64,000 nucleotides of DNA from Serratia proteamaculans (GCF_008830365.1 NZ_WBKI01000002.1:682001-746000), one strand, 5' to 3'; positions 27,648 to 38,788 are shown, counted from the first letter of the stretch. The notes: generated by a model not told the origin, from the sequence alone. Translations and numbers: made by a program.

Positions 27648-28472
27648 TCATAATTCGGGGGAATAGGTGAGGTAAGGTGAACGCAGCCAATGTTGCAAAT
27701 AGTGAGCCACCGCCTGCTGTTCGCAGTGACCGATAACCTGTAGCTGTGGCAACAGCGACTTCAACTGTGGCAGAGCATTGCCCATCACCACCCCGTGCCC
27801 TACCGCCGCCAGCATTTCCTTGTCGTTCATCGCATCACCAAACGCCATACAATCCGCCATCTCCAGCCCCAGATGGCGGCTCAGCATATCCAGCGCCGAC
27901 CCCTTGTTGCAGCCCAGTGGCAATACCTCCAGGCATTCATAAGCCGAGAAACAAAGATCGACACGCGCTGCAAAGTGCTGGCGCAGCTGCACCTGAAGTT
28001 TCAGCAATTCCTCGTGCGGACCAACAAAACAAACCTTGCTGTTACCGAACGCCGGTAAACGTCGCAGTTCGGTAAGTTGATAATGGAAGCCGCTCAGATG
28101 GTGGGCCAGCAACATTTCCTCCGGCACCGCAAACCCGGTCATCCAGCCTTCATCACGGAAGACGTGCATGCTGGCGTCGGTTCGCCAGTGGGTATGCAGC
28201 ACCTCTTCGGCAATATCGGCTGGCAAGTCGGTGGCGTGCAGTTGCTGCCCCTGATTGTCATAGACCCGCGTGCCGTTACCGGTAATCAGGTAGCCTTGCA
28301 GGCCTAACTGCGCCATGATCGGCTGCGCATCAAGGTAGTGCCGCCCAGTGGCGAAAGTGACGATCATCTCCCGCTCGAGGAGTTGCTTTAGCACCGCCAG
28401 AGTTTCCGGTCCGACCCGGTGATCCGGTGTCAACAACGTGCCGTCCATATCAAAAGCCGCCAGGCGATACAT
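27648..28472 (-). CDS. cof: HMP-PP phosphatase Cof (HAD superfamily)
   Basis: A 274-residue HAD type IIB phosphatase: motif [12 protein letters not shown], motif II in FATGRHY (Thr), Lys in [11 protein letters not shown] and motif [12 protein letters not shown]. Close to E. coli Cof, which acts on hydroxymethylpyrimidine pyrophosphate, an intermediate of thiamine synthesis, and on several sugar phosphates. The start at 28472 has a GAGGT ribosome site. It lies 104 nt from the divergent ybaE. The physiological substrate remains an assignment from E. coli. Confidence 0.95.
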   Translation of the reverse strand: MYRLAAFDMDGTLLTPDHRVGPETLAVLKQLLEREMIVTFATGRHYLDAQPIMAQLGLQGYLITGNGTRVYDNQGQQLHATDLPADIAEEVLHTHWRTDASMHVFRDEGWMTGFAVPEEMLLAHHLSGFHYQLTELRRLPAFGNSKVCFVGPHEELLKLQVQLRQHFAARVDLCFSAYECLEVLPLGCNKGSALDMLSRHLGLEMADCMAFGDAMNDKEMLAAVGHGVVMGNALPQLKSLLPQLQVIGHCEQQAVAHYLQHWLRSPYLTYSPEL

Positions 28473-28576
28473 AAAGACCTCATGAATGTGAACGCGATTA
28501 CAGTCCCTGCAGTATGGGATGGTATTTGCGGAAGTAATAGTGAACAATTCTGGAAAACTGTTCCGGATTTACTAAC

Positions 28577-30304
28577 ATGCGCCTGACCCACCGCCTCAGC
28601 CAATATCAACGCCTGTACCTGCAACTCGGTAGCACACCGGTCGCCATCACCATTGGTGAGCTGGCAGCGATGTTCTATTGCAGCGAGCGCCACGCCCGCA
28701 CTCTGGTGCAGCAACTGCAGGATCAGGGCTGGCTGAGTTGGCAGTCACAGCCCGGGCGCGGTAAACGTGCGTGTTTGCATTGCCTGAAAACGCCGGACGA
28801 GCTGCGGGCTGCCCATCTCCAGAGGCTGCTGCAGGAGGGCGATCATCAGGGCGCGTTGGAAATGGCGCAGTTAGATCCGCAACATTTACAGGAACTGCTT
28901 AGCCCACATCTTGGTGGTCAATGGCAAGCTGGCAGCCCAACGCTGCGTATCCCCTACTACCGCACGCTCGAATCGCTGGATCCGCTGACCCTTACCGGCC
29001 GAGCCGAACAGCATTTGGTTGCCACCCTGCATGCCGGGTTAACGCGGTTTATTACCGGTAATCCCGAGCCACAATCAGATCTGGCTCACCATTGGCAAAT
29101 CAGCCATGACGGCCTGCGCTGGCAATTCTTTCTGCGCAGCCAACTACGCTGGCACAACGGTGAACCACTGACCGGCCAGCAACTGCTGCAAACGCTGGAA
29201 AAACTGCAGCAGCATCCTCGCAGTCAACCCAGCCTGGCCAACGTTGCCAACCTCAGTCTGCCCCATCCGCTGTGCCTGCAGTTTGATTTGCAGCATCCGG
29301 ACTACTGGCTGGCGCACCGGCTGGCGGAATTGCCTTGCCTGCTGACCCACCCGGATGCTTCAGGCATGGGTGCCGGCCCGTTTAAATTGACGCTGAACCA
29401 ACCGCACCTGGTCCGGCTGGAGCAACACCCGTTTTACCATTTGCAGCATCCCTATCTGGAGAGCATTGAGTATTGGATCACTCCCGAACTGAATGTTGGC
29501 GATGCTTATACCAGTTGCCAGCATCCGGTACGCATTACCCTTGGCCAGCAGGAAGAGATGGCGTTGGCCCGGCCGGTACAGCGCAGCATGAGCCTGGGTT
29601 GGTGCTATCTGGCGGTGAATTTGAAGCACGGCGTACTCAGTGAAGCACAGGGGAAAAAACTGCTGATGCTGATCCAGCGATCCGGCCTGCTGGCTAATCT
29701 GCCGGTGCCCAACAGCGTCATCACCCCCAGCCACGAAATGCTGCCCGGCTGGGCAATCCCACTGCATCAGGCCGACGAGGATATTGCCCTGCCCGCCAAA
29801 TTGACGCTGTTGTATCGGCCACCGGTGGAGTTGGAAACGGTCACAGTGGCCTTGCAGCAACTGTTGGCGCAACATGGCTGCGAGCTGGAGCTACGCTACT
29901 ACGCGGGCAAGCGCTGGCAAAGTACCGAACAAATCGAACAGGCCGATCTGCTGCTGGCGGATAACCTGATCGGGGAATCACCGGAAGCAACGCTGGAAAG
30001 CTGGCTGCGGCAGGATACGCTGTGGCGGGGTATCCTGCCCGACGCTCGCTGGCAGCATCAGCAACAAACGCTGCAACAGATCCAGCAGCTCCCGGCACAG
30101 CCGCCGCGTTATCAGCAATTGAAAGACTATTATCAGCAGCTGATGGCGGCAGCGATCATCACCCCGCTGTTTCACTATCAGTATCAAATCAGCGCGCCAC
30201 CGCGCATTCATGGCGTTACCCTGACCGCCCACGGTTGGTTCGATTTCTGTCAGGCCTGGCTACCACCGCCGGTGGACACCATGGGATCCCCTTCGACAAA
30301 CTAA
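28577..30304 (+). CDS. ybaE: SgrR-family transcription factor/solute-binding fusion (YbaE)
   Basis: A 575-residue protein with an N-terminal winged helix (SQYQRLYLQLG, GELAAMFYCSERHARTLVQQL) like SgrR, joined to a periplasmic oligopeptide-binding-like domain (about 125-560; SDLAHHWQISHDGLRWQFFL, HNGEPLTGQQLLQTLEKL). There is no signal peptide, so the binding domain is cytosolic and senses a ligand. SgrR itself senses sugar phosphate stress; YbaE is a paralog with no assigned effector. Position between cof and queC matches E. coli. Confidence 0.93.
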   Translation: MRLTHRLSQYQRLYLQLGSTPVAITIGELAAMFYCSERHARTLVQQLQDQGWLSWQSQPGRGKRACLHCLKTPDELRAAHLQRLLQEGDHQGALEMAQLDPQHLQELLSPHLGGQWQAGSPTLRIPYYRTLESLDPLTLTGRAEQHLVATLHAGLTRFITGNPEPQSDLAHHWQISHDGLRWQFFLRSQLRWHNGEPLTGQQLLQTLEKLQQHPRSQPSLANVANLSLPHPLCLQFDLQHPDYWLAHRLAELPCLLTHPDASGMGAGPFKLTLNQPHLVRLEQHPFYHLQHPYLESIEYWITPELNVGDAYTSCQHPVRITLGQQEEMALARPVQRSMSLGWCYLAVNLKHGVLSEAQGKKLLMLIQRSGLLANLPVPNSVITPSHEMLPGWAIPLHQADEDIALPAKLTLLYRPPVELETVTVALQQLLAQHGCELELRYYAGKRWQSTEQIEQADLLLADNLIGESPEATLESWLRQDTLWRGILPDARWQHQQQTLQQIQQLPAQPPRYQQLKDYYQQLMAAAIITPLFHYQYQISAPPRIHGVTLTAHGWFDFCQAWLPPPVDTMGSPSTN

Positions 30305-30422
30305 GTCTGGCTGGCTCTGCGGTAACCAGACATTTCTGCTACCATTGTTGCCGCAACGCATTTTTATCCTACCGCCCGAATGTGTATCGGGTAGGGTCTC
30401 AGCAATAATTTGAGGTTATTTT

Positions 30423-31121
30423 ATGAAGCGCGCGGTTGTCGTTTTCAGCGGTGGACAAGATTCCACGACCTGCTTGATTCAGGCATTGAAACAGTATGAT
30501 GAAGTTCACTGCGTCACCTTTGACTACGGCCAGCGCCATCGCGCCGAGATTGAGGTGGCTCAGGAACTGTCGGTGGCCCTGGGGGCCAAGGCGCATAAGC
30601 TGCTGGACGTAGGCCTGCTCAATGAGCTGGCGATCAGCAGCCTGACCCGTGACAACATTCCGGTTCCCGCCTACGACAGCACGCAGAGCAATGGGTTACC
30701 GAGCACCTTTGTGCCAGGTCGCAACATTTTGTTCCTGACGCTGGCAGCAATTTATGCCTATCAGGTCGAAGCTGAAGCGGTGATCACCGGCGTCTGTGAG
30801 ACTGACTTCTCCGGCTACCCTGACTGCCGTGACGAGTTTGTCAAAGCGCTGAACCAGGCAATAGTGCTGGGCATCGCCCGCGATATCCGCTTTGAAACGC
30901 CACTGATGTGGCTGAACAAGGCAGAAACCTGGGCACTGGCGGATTACTACCATCAGTTGGAGCTGGTGCAACAGGACACCCTGACCTGCTACAACGGTAT
31001 TAAGGGTGACGGCTGCGGTGAATGTGCGGCCTGCCATCTGCGCGCCAACGGGCTGAAGCAATACCAAATCAACAAAGCAGAAGTGATGGCGAGCCTGAAG
31101 CAAAAGACCGGTCTGGTCTGA
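30423..31121 (+). CDS. queC: 7-cyano-7-deazaguanine synthase QueC
   Basis: A 232-residue PP-loop ATPase: SGGQDS (9-14) binds ATP, and four cysteines near the end ([19 protein letters not shown]) hold zinc. It turns 7-carboxy-7-deazaguanine into preQ0 with ATP and ammonia, in queuosine synthesis. A GAGG ribosome site precedes the ATG. It stands downstream of ybaE with 118 nt between, which contain an imperfect hairpin but no gene; fadM is convergent. Confidence 0.97.
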   Translation: MKRAVVVFSGGQDSTTCLIQALKQYDEVHCVTFDYGQRHRAEIEVAQELSVALGAKAHKLLDVGLLNELAISSLTRDNIPVPAYDSTQSNGLPSTFVPGRNILFLTLAAIYAYQVEAEAVITGVCETDFSGYPDCRDEFVKALNQAIVLGIARDIRFETPLMWLNKAETWALADYYHQLELVQQDTLTCYNGIKGDGCGECAACHLRANGLKQYQINKAEVMASLKQKTGLV

Positions 31122-31156
31122 TTGAATAACGGCGGCACGGGCTGCCGCTCGTTGCT

Positions 31157-31570
31157 TTACTGACCTTCTGGCGGCGTGAGCACCTGCAGGTGTTCGCGCA
31201 GTTGTCCCTCAATCGGCAAGGCCCGTTGGGTTTTCAGATCGACACAAACGAAGGTCAGTAGCGCATCCGCCACCTGAGCCCCCGAGGCATCCTGCAATAC
31301 CTTCTGACTCAACACGCCACTTTTGCCGTTTAGCTGCACCATCTGGCTGTCAATGCGTAGCTTGTCGCCCAATACTGCCGGGGTGCGATAGTTAATGTTG
31401 ATGTTCACCACGATGAAAGCGATGTTATTTTCCGTCATCCAGCGGAAGCCTTCCTGGTTCTCCAGCCAATCCCAACGCGCCTCTTCCAGAAACTCCAGAT
31501 AGCGGGCGTTATTCACGTGCTGATAAACATCAAGATGATAACCACGAACTTTGATAAAGGTCTGGTGCAT
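31157..31570 (-). CDS. fadM: Long-chain acyl-CoA thioesterase III FadM (YbaW)
   Basis: A 137-residue single hotdog-fold thioesterase with VRGYHLDVYQHVNNARYLEF, where Asp14 of the LDVYQHVNN motif is the catalytic residue of this family, and VVNINI, LLTFVCVDLKTQRAL. Matches E. coli YbaW/FadM, a FadR-controlled enzyme that cleaves long-chain acyl-CoA formed in oleate degradation. I did not find a certain FadR site. It lies convergent to queC. Confidence 0.95.
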   Translation of the reverse strand: MHQTFIKVRGYHLDVYQHVNNARYLEFLEEARWDWLENQEGFRWMTENNIAFIVVNININYRTPAVLGDKLRIDSQMVQLNGKSGVLSQKVLQDASGAQVADALLTFVCVDLKTQRALPIEGQLREHLQVLTPPEGQ

Positions 31571-31725
31571 AGGAAACGGCTACTCCTGCCAGGTGATTAC
31601 AGAAAGAAGGAGCCGCAAGCGACTCCTTCACCCATTTGGTCAAGATGCCAAACTGGTAAGACCTGTAAAATGTAGCAGAGGAAAAAGGGCTGCATTATCA
31701 CTTTGCCACACAGCCGTGATCGAAA

Positions 31726-32109
31726 TCACATTTTGAGCCGTGTGCGATTCCTTTCAAACAGTGCAGGCCCAATGCCCGGTACTTCCTGAAGTTGCTCAAT
31801 CTGCGTAAAGGGACCGTTCTGCTCACGGTAGCGCACAATGCTCTCCGCTTTCTTCAACCCTACCCCTTTGAGCATGCTGGCCAGTTGTTCTGCATCGGCC
31901 TGATTGATACTGACCGACGCCTCATCATTGGCAGCCGCTCCGGCCTCTGCACCTTGTCCTGCATTACCCGCCGGCACGGACAGCACCGGTTGCCCAGCCC
32001 CCACTTTCTCTTCCGCGGCCACCGATAGCCCGGCCAGGGAGAGCAGCGCTATGGTCAGCAACGCTTTGAAGCTGAAAGCCTTTACCGCTTTTATTTCTGT
32101 AAGTTGCAT
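31726..32109 (-). CDS. ybaV: ComEA-like helix-hairpin-helix protein YbaV
   Basis: A 127-residue protein with a signal peptide or anchor (FKALLTIALLSLAGLSVAAEE), a low-complexity Gly/Ala/Glu spacer, and a C-terminal double helix-hairpin-helix domain (about 65-127): SINQADAEQLASMLKGVGLK and LQEVPGIGPALFERN. The domain order resembles ComEA, the periplasmic DNA receptor of competence. Its use in enterobacteria is unproven. No competence genes are adjacent. It lies between ppiD and fadM. Confidence 0.92.
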   Translation of the reverse strand: MQLTEIKAVKAFSFKALLTIALLSLAGLSVAAEEKVGAGQPVLSVPAGNAGQGAEAGAAANDEASVSINQADAEQLASMLKGVGLKKAESIVRYREQNGPFTQIEQLQEVPGIGPALFERNRTRLKM

Positions 32110-32191
32110 GCTGTGTCCTCCTTGTGTTTAACAGCAAGCTCACCTTGCCGCAGCGGGGAAACTTCAGCAATTGGCGGATTTCAGATATGGA

Positions 32192-32213
32192 AAAGGCCGC
32201 GAAAGCGGCCTTT
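32192..32213 (-). terminator. Terminator after ppiD
   Basis: AAAGGCCGC (32192-32200), loop GAAA, GCGGCCTTT (32205-32213), with T residues on the minus side. Confidence 0.85.
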
Positions 32214-32248
32214 GAGGATTACATTGCGTTGCAGAAAACTGCGGCGCT

Positions 32249-34135
32249 TTACTGAGGTTGCTGCTGCTCAGCGGCGCCCATGGTGATCTTGGCTTCTTTG
32301 CGCAGGCTGGCCAGCAGAGAGTCAAAGGACACGCCGGTCGAACCTTCTTCCATTTTGCTGACGAAGGTTTTCATTTCTTCTGCCGACAAAGTGCCAGGGT
32401 TCACTGCATCCAGCGCAATCAGCACCACGTTGTCCTGACGATCCTGCGACATGCCATAAACCGGCTTGCCTTCCTGCGGATGCGGCAACGCGAACACGCT
32501 CTGCACCAACTGGCTGTCTTCCGGCGCACGAGCCATCTTCTGCACGCTGCCAAAGCTCAGGCCGGCCGCTTTCATCGCCTCGTCGCCCTTACCCTGTTTC
32601 AGCTCAACCAGCAGCTTCTCGCCCTGCAGTTTCGCTTCCTGTTCCGCTTTGTTGCGTTTGACCAGCTCCGCCACGCGATCTTTCACCTGGTCGAAGGGTT
32701 CAATGCCTTCCGGCTTGTGGCCAGACACGCGGATCACGAAGGCACGGTCGCCATCAACGGTGATCACGTCGGAGTTGCTGCCCGGAGAGCCGCCCTCGCC
32801 AATCAGGGTGCCGTCAAAAATCGACTGGATGACCGGTTTGAAGTTCAGCGCTGCCGGAATATTGTCGCGGGTAAACCAGTCGGTATGCGCCGCTTTCACA
32901 CCAGCAGCCTCTTCGGCTGATGCCAGAGATTCGTTATCGCTGGTAGCCGCTTCACTGACCTTCTGCTGCAGCGCGTAATAAGCGTCTACGGCTTTCTCCT
33001 GCTTAACCTGCTTGGCGATGGCGTCACGCACTTCGCTCAACGGCTTCACTTTCTCCGGCTCAATGTCGTTCAGACGGATCACTAAATACCCAACTGAGGA
33101 CTTCACGACGCCGGAAAGCTGACCTTTTTCGGTCAGGTTAGCCTGCTTCAGTTCGTCTGCCGTGGTGTCCGGCTCCAGCCAGCCCAGCTCACCGCCAGTA
33201 CGGCGTGAGATGATGTCGGTGGATTTGTCTTTCGCCAGCGTGGCGAAATCGCCGCCTTTTTTCAGTTCGTCCAGTACCGCATTGGCTTCCGCCTCGGTTT
33301 TCAGCTGGATCACGCTGTAGTTCTTGCGCTCAGGCTGGCCGTAGCTGCTTTTGTGCTGGTCGTAGTAGGCGCTGATATCCGCATCGGTTACCGTTACCTT
33401 GTCCTGCATGGAAGCGGCATCCATTGGGATGTAGCTTACTTTGACCTGTTCTGGCGCAATGAAGCTGTTCTTGTTCTGGCTGTAGTAGTCTTTCAGCTCG
33501 TCGTCGGTCACGGTCTGCTTGGCCTGCAACGCTTTCAGATCCAGCGTCGCCAGACGCACATCGCGCTGTTGCAGCACCAGTGCCGTCATGTCCTGAGCTT
33601 CGGCAGGCAGAATGAAGCCTGAACCGCCAAAGGCCTGGATCACCTGCTGGTTAACCAGCTGCTGACGCATGGACTGCGCAAAGTTATCGGCGGTGTAACC
33701 CATGCGGCTAATCAGATCGAGATATTTGGCGTTATCGAACTGGCCGTCAGTCTGGAAGTAAGGCGCCTTGCGGATAGCGTCTTTTACCTGATCGTCGCTG
33801 ACGCTCAGACCTAATTTCTTGGCATATTGATCCAGCAGCATGTTGTCGATCAACTGTGACAGTGCCTGGTGGCGCATCTGCTGCATATAGCCTTCGTTGC
33901 CCGCCAGTGCAGAGAACTGGTCACCCAGCTGTTGCTGCATGCGGCTGCGTTCACTTTGGAAAGCCTGTTCCAGCTGAGCGCGCTCGATCACCTGACCATT
34001 TACTTTCGCTGCATAATCGCCGGAACCGCCGATCAGGTAGTTACCCACCCCGGTCAAAATAAATGACAAGATGATCAGGGCCAGGATGATTTTGAGCACG
34101 ACGTTATTAGCTGCCGCGCGTAAATTGTCCATCAT
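32249..34135 (-). CDS. ppiD: Periplasmic folding chaperone PpiD
   Basis: A 628-residue inner-membrane protein: short cytosolic start (MMDNLRAAANNVVLK), one span (about 15-35), then SurA-like N-terminal chaperone region and a parvulin-type domain around residues 265-355 (ARKNYSVIQLKTEAEAN-like region through SSVGYLVIRLNDI). PpiD sits beside the SecYEG exit and helps new outer-membrane and periplasmic proteins fold; its parvulin domain lacks clear isomerase activity in E. coli. Start at 34135 by agreement with the E. coli N-terminus; the ribosome site is weak. It follows hupB. Confidence 0.95.
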   Translation of the reverse strand: MMDNLRAAANNVVLKIILALIILSFILTGVGNYLIGGSGDYAAKVNGQVIERAQLEQAFQSERSRMQQQLGDQFSALAGNEGYMQQMRHQALSQLIDNMLLDQYAKKLGLSVSDDQVKDAIRKAPYFQTDGQFDNAKYLDLISRMGYTADNFAQSMRQQLVNQQVIQAFGGSGFILPAEAQDMTALVLQQRDVRLATLDLKALQAKQTVTDDELKDYYSQNKNSFIAPEQVKVSYIPMDAASMQDKVTVTDADISAYYDQHKSSYGQPERKNYSVIQLKTEAEANAVLDELKKGGDFATLAKDKSTDIISRRTGGELGWLEPDTTADELKQANLTEKGQLSGVVKSSVGYLVIRLNDIEPEKVKPLSEVRDAIAKQVKQEKAVDAYYALQQKVSEAATSDNESLASAEEAAGVKAAHTDWFTRDNIPAALNFKPVIQSIFDGTLIGEGGSPGSNSDVITVDGDRAFVIRVSGHKPEGIEPFDQVKDRVAELVKRNKAEQEAKLQGEKLLVELKQGKGDEAMKAAGLSFGSVQKMARAPEDSQLVQSVFALPHPQEGKPVYGMSQDRQDNVVLIALDAVNPGTLSAEEMKTFVSKMEEGSTGVSFDSLLASLRKEAKITMGAAEQQQPQ

Positions 34136-34200
34136 AGTGTGACAACACTCCGCTGTGATGTGGATTAAAAACACCCTTGCGCAGGCGCGTTCCCTGCGAC

Positions 34201-34232
34201 AAAAATAAAAAAAGCGCATCAATCTGATGCGC
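34201..34232 (-). terminator. Terminator after hupB
   Basis: GCGCATCA (34214-34221), loop ATC, TGATGCGC (34225-34232). The plus-strand A run at 34201-34213 gives a long T tract on the minus strand. Confidence 0.88.
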
Positions 34233-34317
34233 CTTATATCTTACCTTACCAGCACCGTTGCGTCAGGTGATTGTTTATTACAAAGCCCTGTAACGCTAAA
34301 CGGTTAGACGCAAACAA

Positions 34318-34590
34318 TCAGTTTACTGCGTCTTTCAGCGCTTTCCCTGCACGGAAGGCCGGAACTTTGGCTGCCGCGATGGCGATCTCTTTACCAGTTT
34401 GCGGATTACGGCCAGTACGGGCCGAACGCTCACGCACGGTGAAGGAACCGAAACCTACCAGGGCCACATCATCCCCTTCCTTCAAGGATTCAGTAACAGA
34501 TGCAATCACTGCATCTAAAGCACGCCCAGCTGCCGCTTTGGAAATATCAGCACCTGCGGCAATTTTGTCGATCAGTTGTGACTTATTCAC
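34318..34590 (-). CDS. hupB: DNA-binding protein HU-beta
   Basis: A 90-residue histone-like protein, nearly identical to E. coli HU-beta: [20 protein letters not shown], the DNA-clasping arm [20 protein letters not shown] and GKALKDAVN at the end. It starts with GTG at 34590 (as E. coli hupB does) after an AGAGGGGA ribosome site. It bends DNA non-specifically, usually paired with HU-alpha. Downstream of lon, with lon's terminator between. Confidence 0.97.
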   Translation of the reverse strand: MNKSQLIDKIAAGADISKAAAGRALDAVIASVTESLKEGDDVALVGFGSFTVRERSARTGRNPQTGKEIAIAAAKVPAFRAGKALKDAVN

Positions 34591-34736
34591 TCTATCATCC
34601 CCTCTAGAATTCAATCGTCGCACCGAAAAATCCCTACGGCACGACAGCGCAGCTGTTATATCAATCCCATCGTACCTTGGCAAGCCACCGAAAGCGTGAC
34701 AAAACGCGGGCCGACAGCTGTCTAACTTAGCGGTAC

Positions 34737-34771
34737 AAAAAAAGACTGGCAAGTCCGAAATGGCTTGCCAG
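34737..34771 (-). terminator. Terminator after lon
   Basis: CTGGCAAG (34746-34753) pairs with CTTGCCAG (34764-34771) around a 10-nt loop; seven A at 34737-34743 make the T tract on the minus strand. Confidence 0.88.
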
Positions 34772-34805
34772 CATAAGTTTTATCAATGGTTTTTGCGATA
34801 CGTCA

Positions 34806-37160
34806 CTATTTTGCCGCTACCGGCAGTGCGCCGAAGGCCGGATTCAGCAACGCAAGGTCCAAAACTTCATCAATTCGTTGTACCGGATGAATATCCAGAT
34901 CGGCGATAACATTCGCCGGGATCTCTTCCAGATCGCGCTTGTTCTCATACGGGATCAGCACGGTTTTGATACCACCGCGATGGGCCGCCAGCAGTTTCTC
35001 TTTCAGGCCACCAATCGGCAGTACCTGACCACGCAGCGTGATCTCGCCGGTCATCGCCACATCGGCGCGAACCGGGTTGCCCGTCAGGCAGGAAACCAGC
35101 GCGGTACACATCGCAATACCGGCGCTCGGGCCATCCTTCGGTGTAGCGCCTTCCGGCACGTGCACGTGGATGTCACGCTTCTCGTAAAAATCAGGGTTAA
35201 TCCCCAATTTATCCGCGCGCGCACGCACTACGGTCAGTGCGGCCTGAATAGATTCCTGCATCACTTCACCGAGCGAGCCGGTGTAGGTCAGCTTACCTTT
35301 GCCCGGTACGCAGGCGGTTTCGATGGTCAGCAGATCGCCACCCACTTCCGTCCACGCCAGGCCGGTAACCTCACCCACGCGGTTTTCGGTATCCGCACGG
35401 CCGTAATCGACACGTTGTACGCCCAGGTAATCTTTCAGGTTGTCGCCGTTGATCTCAATATGCTTGATCTTCTTGTCCATCAGCAGCGTTTTCACCGCTT
35501 TACGGCACAACTTGGAGATTTCACGCTCCAGGCTACGCACCCCAGCTTCACGGGTGTAGAAGCGGATAATGCCGGTGATGGCGCTATCGTCGACCGTCAG
35601 CTCACCTTTCTTCAGGGCGTTACGCTCGAGCTGCTTCGGCAACAGGTGCTGCTTGGCAATGTTGAGCTTCTCGTCCTCGGTGTATCCGGACAGGCGGATC
35701 ACTTCCATACGGTCCAGTAGCGGCGCAGGAATGTTCATCGAGTTCGAGGTAGCCACGAACATCACGTCGGACAGATCGTAATCCACTTCCAGATAGTGAT
35801 CGTTAAACGCCACGTTCTGTTCCGGATCCAGTACCTCCAGCAGTGCAGAGGCTGGGTCACCGCGCATATCGGAAGACATCTTGTCGATCTCGTCCAGCAG
35901 GAACAGTGGGTTTTTCACCCCAACCTTGGCCATTTTCTGGATCAGCTTGCCCGGCATGGAACCGATATAGGTACGACGGTGACCGCGAATTTCCGCTTCG
36001 TCACGCACGCCACCCAACGCCATACGCACGTACTGGCGACCGGTCGCTTTGGCGATCGACTGACCCAGCGAGGTTTTACCTACGCCAGGAGGCCCTACCA
36101 GACACAGAATAGGCCCTTTGATTTTGCTGACGCGGCTCTGTACTGCGAGATACTCAAGAATACGGTCTTTGACGCGCTCCAGGCCGTAGTGATCGATATC
36201 GAGCACTTCCTGCGCCTTGAGCAGGTCTTTCTTAACCTTGCTGCGCGCATTCCACGGAACCTGCAGCATCCAGTCGATGTAGCCGCGTACCACGGTGGCT
36301 TCCGCAGACATTGGCGACATCATTTTCAGCTTTTGCAGTTCCGCTTCGGTTTTTTCACGCGCATCTTTCGGCATTTTCGCCGCTTCGATCTTGCGCTTCA
36401 GCGCTTCATGCTCGTCTGGCGCATCGTCCATCTCGCCCAGTTCTTTCTGAATCGCCTTCATCTGCTCATTCAGATAGTACTCGCGCTGACTTTTTTCCAT
36501 CTGTTTTTTGACGCGGTTACGGATGCGTTTTTCAACCTGCAGCAGGTCGATTTCCGATTCCATCATCGCCATCAGGTATTCAAGACGTTCAGTGATATCG
36601 AACATCTCCAGTACCGACTGCTTGTCGCTGAGTTTCAGCGGCATGTGCGCGGCGATGGTATCCGCCAGGCGTGCAGCATCGTCGATGCTGTTCAATGACG
36701 TCAGCACCTCCGGTGGAATTTTCTTGTTCAGTTTGATGTAGCCTTCAAACTGATTGATTGCAGTGCGCACCAGCACTTCTTGTTCACGCTCATCAATCGC
36801 AGGTGACTCAAGATATTCGGCCTGGGCAGCAAAATGCTCTCCGCTGTCGGAAAGCGTAGTAATACGCGCCCGCTGCAGCCCTTCGACCAGCACTTTTACC
36901 GTGCCATCAGGCAATTTCAGCATTTGCAGGATCGACGCTACGGTGCCGACAGAGAACAAATCATTAATGCCAGGTTCATCCGTTGAGGCCTCTTTCTGTG
37001 CCACCAGCATGATCTTCTTATCATGATCCATTGCTGCTTCGAGGCACCGAATTGATTTTTCCCGGCCAACAAATAACGGGATCACCATGTGCGGATAAAC
37101 CACCACGTCGCGCAACGGCAAGACGGGGATTTCTATGCGTTCGGAACGCTCAGGGTTCAT
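34806..37160 (-). CDS. lon: ATP-dependent protease Lon
   Basis: A 784-residue cytosolic protease, the same length as E. coli Lon. The N-terminal substrate-recognition domain ([20 protein letters not shown]) is followed by a coiled region, the AAA+ module (Walker [10 protein letters not shown], Walker [10 protein letters not shown]) and the protease domain with serine in DGPSAGIA (about residue 679) and the lysine in [14 protein letters not shown]. It degrades misfolded and regulatory proteins, among them SulA and RcsA in relatives. A heat-shock promoter matches upstream. A stem with T tract ends the message ahead of hupB. Confidence 0.98.
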   Translation of the reverse strand: MNPERSERIEIPVLPLRDVVVYPHMVIPLFVGREKSIRCLEAAMDHDKKIMLVAQKEASTDEPGINDLFSVGTVASILQMLKLPDGTVKVLVEGLQRARITTLSDSGEHFAAQAEYLESPAIDEREQEVLVRTAINQFEGYIKLNKKIPPEVLTSLNSIDDAARLADTIAAHMPLKLSDKQSVLEMFDITERLEYLMAMMESEIDLLQVEKRIRNRVKKQMEKSQREYYLNEQMKAIQKELGEMDDAPDEHEALKRKIEAAKMPKDAREKTEAELQKLKMMSPMSAEATVVRGYIDWMLQVPWNARSKVKKDLLKAQEVLDIDHYGLERVKDRILEYLAVQSRVSKIKGPILCLVGPPGVGKTSLGQSIAKATGRQYVRMALGGVRDEAEIRGHRRTYIGSMPGKLIQKMAKVGVKNPLFLLDEIDKMSSDMRGDPASALLEVLDPEQNVAFNDHYLEVDYDLSDVMFVATSNSMNIPAPLLDRMEVIRLSGYTEDEKLNIAKQHLLPKQLERNALKKGELTVDDSAITGIIRFYTREAGVRSLEREISKLCRKAVKTLLMDKKIKHIEINGDNLKDYLGVQRVDYGRADTENRVGEVTGLAWTEVGGDLLTIETACVPGKGKLTYTGSLGEVMQESIQAALTVVRARADKLGINPDFYEKRDIHVHVPEGATPKDGPSAGIAMCTALVSCLTGNPVRADVAMTGEITLRGQVLPIGGLKEKLLAAHRGGIKTVLIPYENKRDLEEIPANVIADLDIHPVQRIDEVLDLALLNPAFGALPVAAK

Positions 37161-37252
37161 AGAGCTCTCTCTTAAGTTTAACTTCCGCCAGGTTGAGGGG
37201 GAATCTCATGAGACGCAAGCATCAAACGTTTCATAAAATCTGGTTAATGAGT

Positions 37253-37280
37253 ATATGGGGATGAATCTCTTACATTCAAC
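37253..37280 (-). promoter_or_regulatory. Sigma-32 heat-shock promoter of lon
   Basis: On the minus strand -35 GTTGAA (37275-37280), 14 nt, then -10 CCCCATAT (37253-37260), matching CTTGAA and CCCCAT. The arrangement matches the E. coli lon promoter, about 93 nt upstream of the ATG. Confidence 0.85.
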
Positions 37281-37299
37281 GGCAGAATGCAGGAAATAA

Positions 37300-37324
37300 A
37301 AATGGGGGATAAAATCCCCCATTT
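37300..37324 (-). terminator. Terminator after clpX
   Basis: AAATGGGGGAT (37300-37310), 3-nt loop, ATCCCCCATTT (37314-37324), with TTTTATTT on the minus strand. It separates clpX from the lon promoter. Confidence 0.9.
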
Positions 37325-37354
37325 TGACATTAACTTTCTGGTTTGACTGGCGAA

Positions 37355-38626
37355 TTATTCGCCTGAAGCCTGCGCTTCCGGTTTGCCGTAAATCAGCAAG
37401 GGTTTGGACTGGCCGGCGATGACCGACTCGTCGATCACCACTTTGTCGACGCTGTCCATTGATGGCAGGTCGTACATGGTGTCCAGCAGCGCGGCTTCCA
37501 CGATGGAACGCAGGCCACGAGCACCGGTTTTACGCTTCATGGCCTTCTTGGCGATGGCGTTCAGTGCTTCTTCACGGAATTCCAGCTCTACACCTTCCAG
37601 ATTGAACAATGCCTGATACTGTTTGGTCAGGGCATTTTTCGGCTCTTTCAGGATCTGGATCAGCGCATCTTCGCTCAGCTCACTCAGCGTAGCCACGACC
37701 GGCAGACGACCGATGAACTCAGGGATCAGACCAAACTTGATCAGATCTTCCGGCTCAGCCTGCAGCAGCAGTTCGCCTTCGGTCGCTTTCTCAGCCTCAC
37801 CCTTCACTGTGGCGCCAAAACCAATACCGGAACCGGTATTCACGCGCTGACCGATCACCTTATCCAGGCCGGCAAAGGCGCCGCCACAGATAAACAGGAT
37901 TTTCGAGGTATCAACCTGCAGGAATTCCTGCTGCGGATGCTTACGGCCGCCCTGCGGCGGAACGGCGGCAATGGTGCCTTCGATCAGCTTCAACAGCGCC
38001 TGCTGCACGCCTTCACCCGAAACGTCACGGGTAATCGACGGGTTGTCTGACTTACGAGAAATCTTATCGATTTCATCGATATAGACAATGCCGCGCTGAG
38101 CTTTCTGCACGTCGTAGTCACACTTCTGCAGCAGCTTCTGAATAATGTTTTCCACGTCCTCACCCACATAACCGGCTTCGGTCAGCGTGGTGGCATCGGC
38201 CATGGTGAATGGCACATCCAGGAAGCGTGCCAGCGTTTCCGCCAGCAGGGTTTTACCGCTACCGGTAGGACCAATCAGCAGAATGTTGCTTTTGCCCAAC
38301 TCGATACCGTTGCTGGTATCGCCGTTGCGCAGCCGTTTGTAGTGGTTATACACCGCGACTGCCAGCACTTTTTTCGCCGGTTCCTGACCGATGACGTAGT
38401 CATCCAGGTGATGGCGGATCTCGTGCGGCGTCGGCAGCGCACTGCGCTCACGATGCGGTGAAACTTCTTTAATCTCTTCGCGAATAATGTCGTTACACAG
38501 ATCAACACATTCATCGCAGATATACACTGACGGACCGGCAATCAGCTTACGCACTTCATGCTGGCTTTTGCCGCAGAAAGAGCAGTACAGCAGCTTTCCT
38601 GAACCGTCTTTGCGCTTATCTGTCAT
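37355..38626 (-). CDS. clpX: ClpXP protease ATP-binding subunit ClpX
   Basis: A 423-residue AAA+ unfoldase. The N-terminal zinc domain holds four cysteines ([18 protein letters not shown]); Walker A is GPTGSGKT, Walker [10 protein letters not shown]; the IGF loop for docking ClpP is present in the [15 protein letters not shown] region. It unfolds tagged or damaged proteins for ClpP. Gene spacing from clpP (162 nt) is longer than a simple operon junction and could hold a separate promoter. Confidence 0.98.
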   Translation of the reverse strand: MTDKRKDGSGKLLYCSFCGKSQHEVRKLIAGPSVYICDECVDLCNDIIREEIKEVSPHRERSALPTPHEIRHHLDDYVIGQEPAKKVLAVAVYNHYKRLRNGDTSNGIELGKSNILLIGPTGSGKTLLAETLARFLDVPFTMADATTLTEAGYVGEDVENIIQKLLQKCDYDVQKAQRGIVYIDEIDKISRKSDNPSITRDVSGEGVQQALLKLIEGTIAAVPPQGGRKHPQQEFLQVDTSKILFICGGAFAGLDKVIGQRVNTGSGIGFGATVKGEAEKATEGELLLQAEPEDLIKFGLIPEFIGRLPVVATLSELSEDALIQILKEPKNALTKQYQALFNLEGVELEFREEALNAIAKKAMKRKTGARGLRSIVEAALLDTMYDLPSMDSVDKVVIDESVIAGQSKPLLIYGKPEAQASGE

Positions 38627-38788
38627 CAGTAAACCTCTTCTTTAGTCTTTGTCCCGCAGGAAAATCACGGCGGCCGTACGCCCCGAATTCATACCGGGAA
38701 TGCCGATAATGCTCACCAGAGCGAGCCACGCCCGCTCTGATTACTATAGTCTATCGGCTCGCACAATTATCTCGCCAGCCGCGTGGTG

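Noticed and set aside
35796-36698. 300-codon open frame opposite lon
   Set aside because: Antisense to a fully conserved lon; Phe/His/Arg-rich composition typical of shadow frames.
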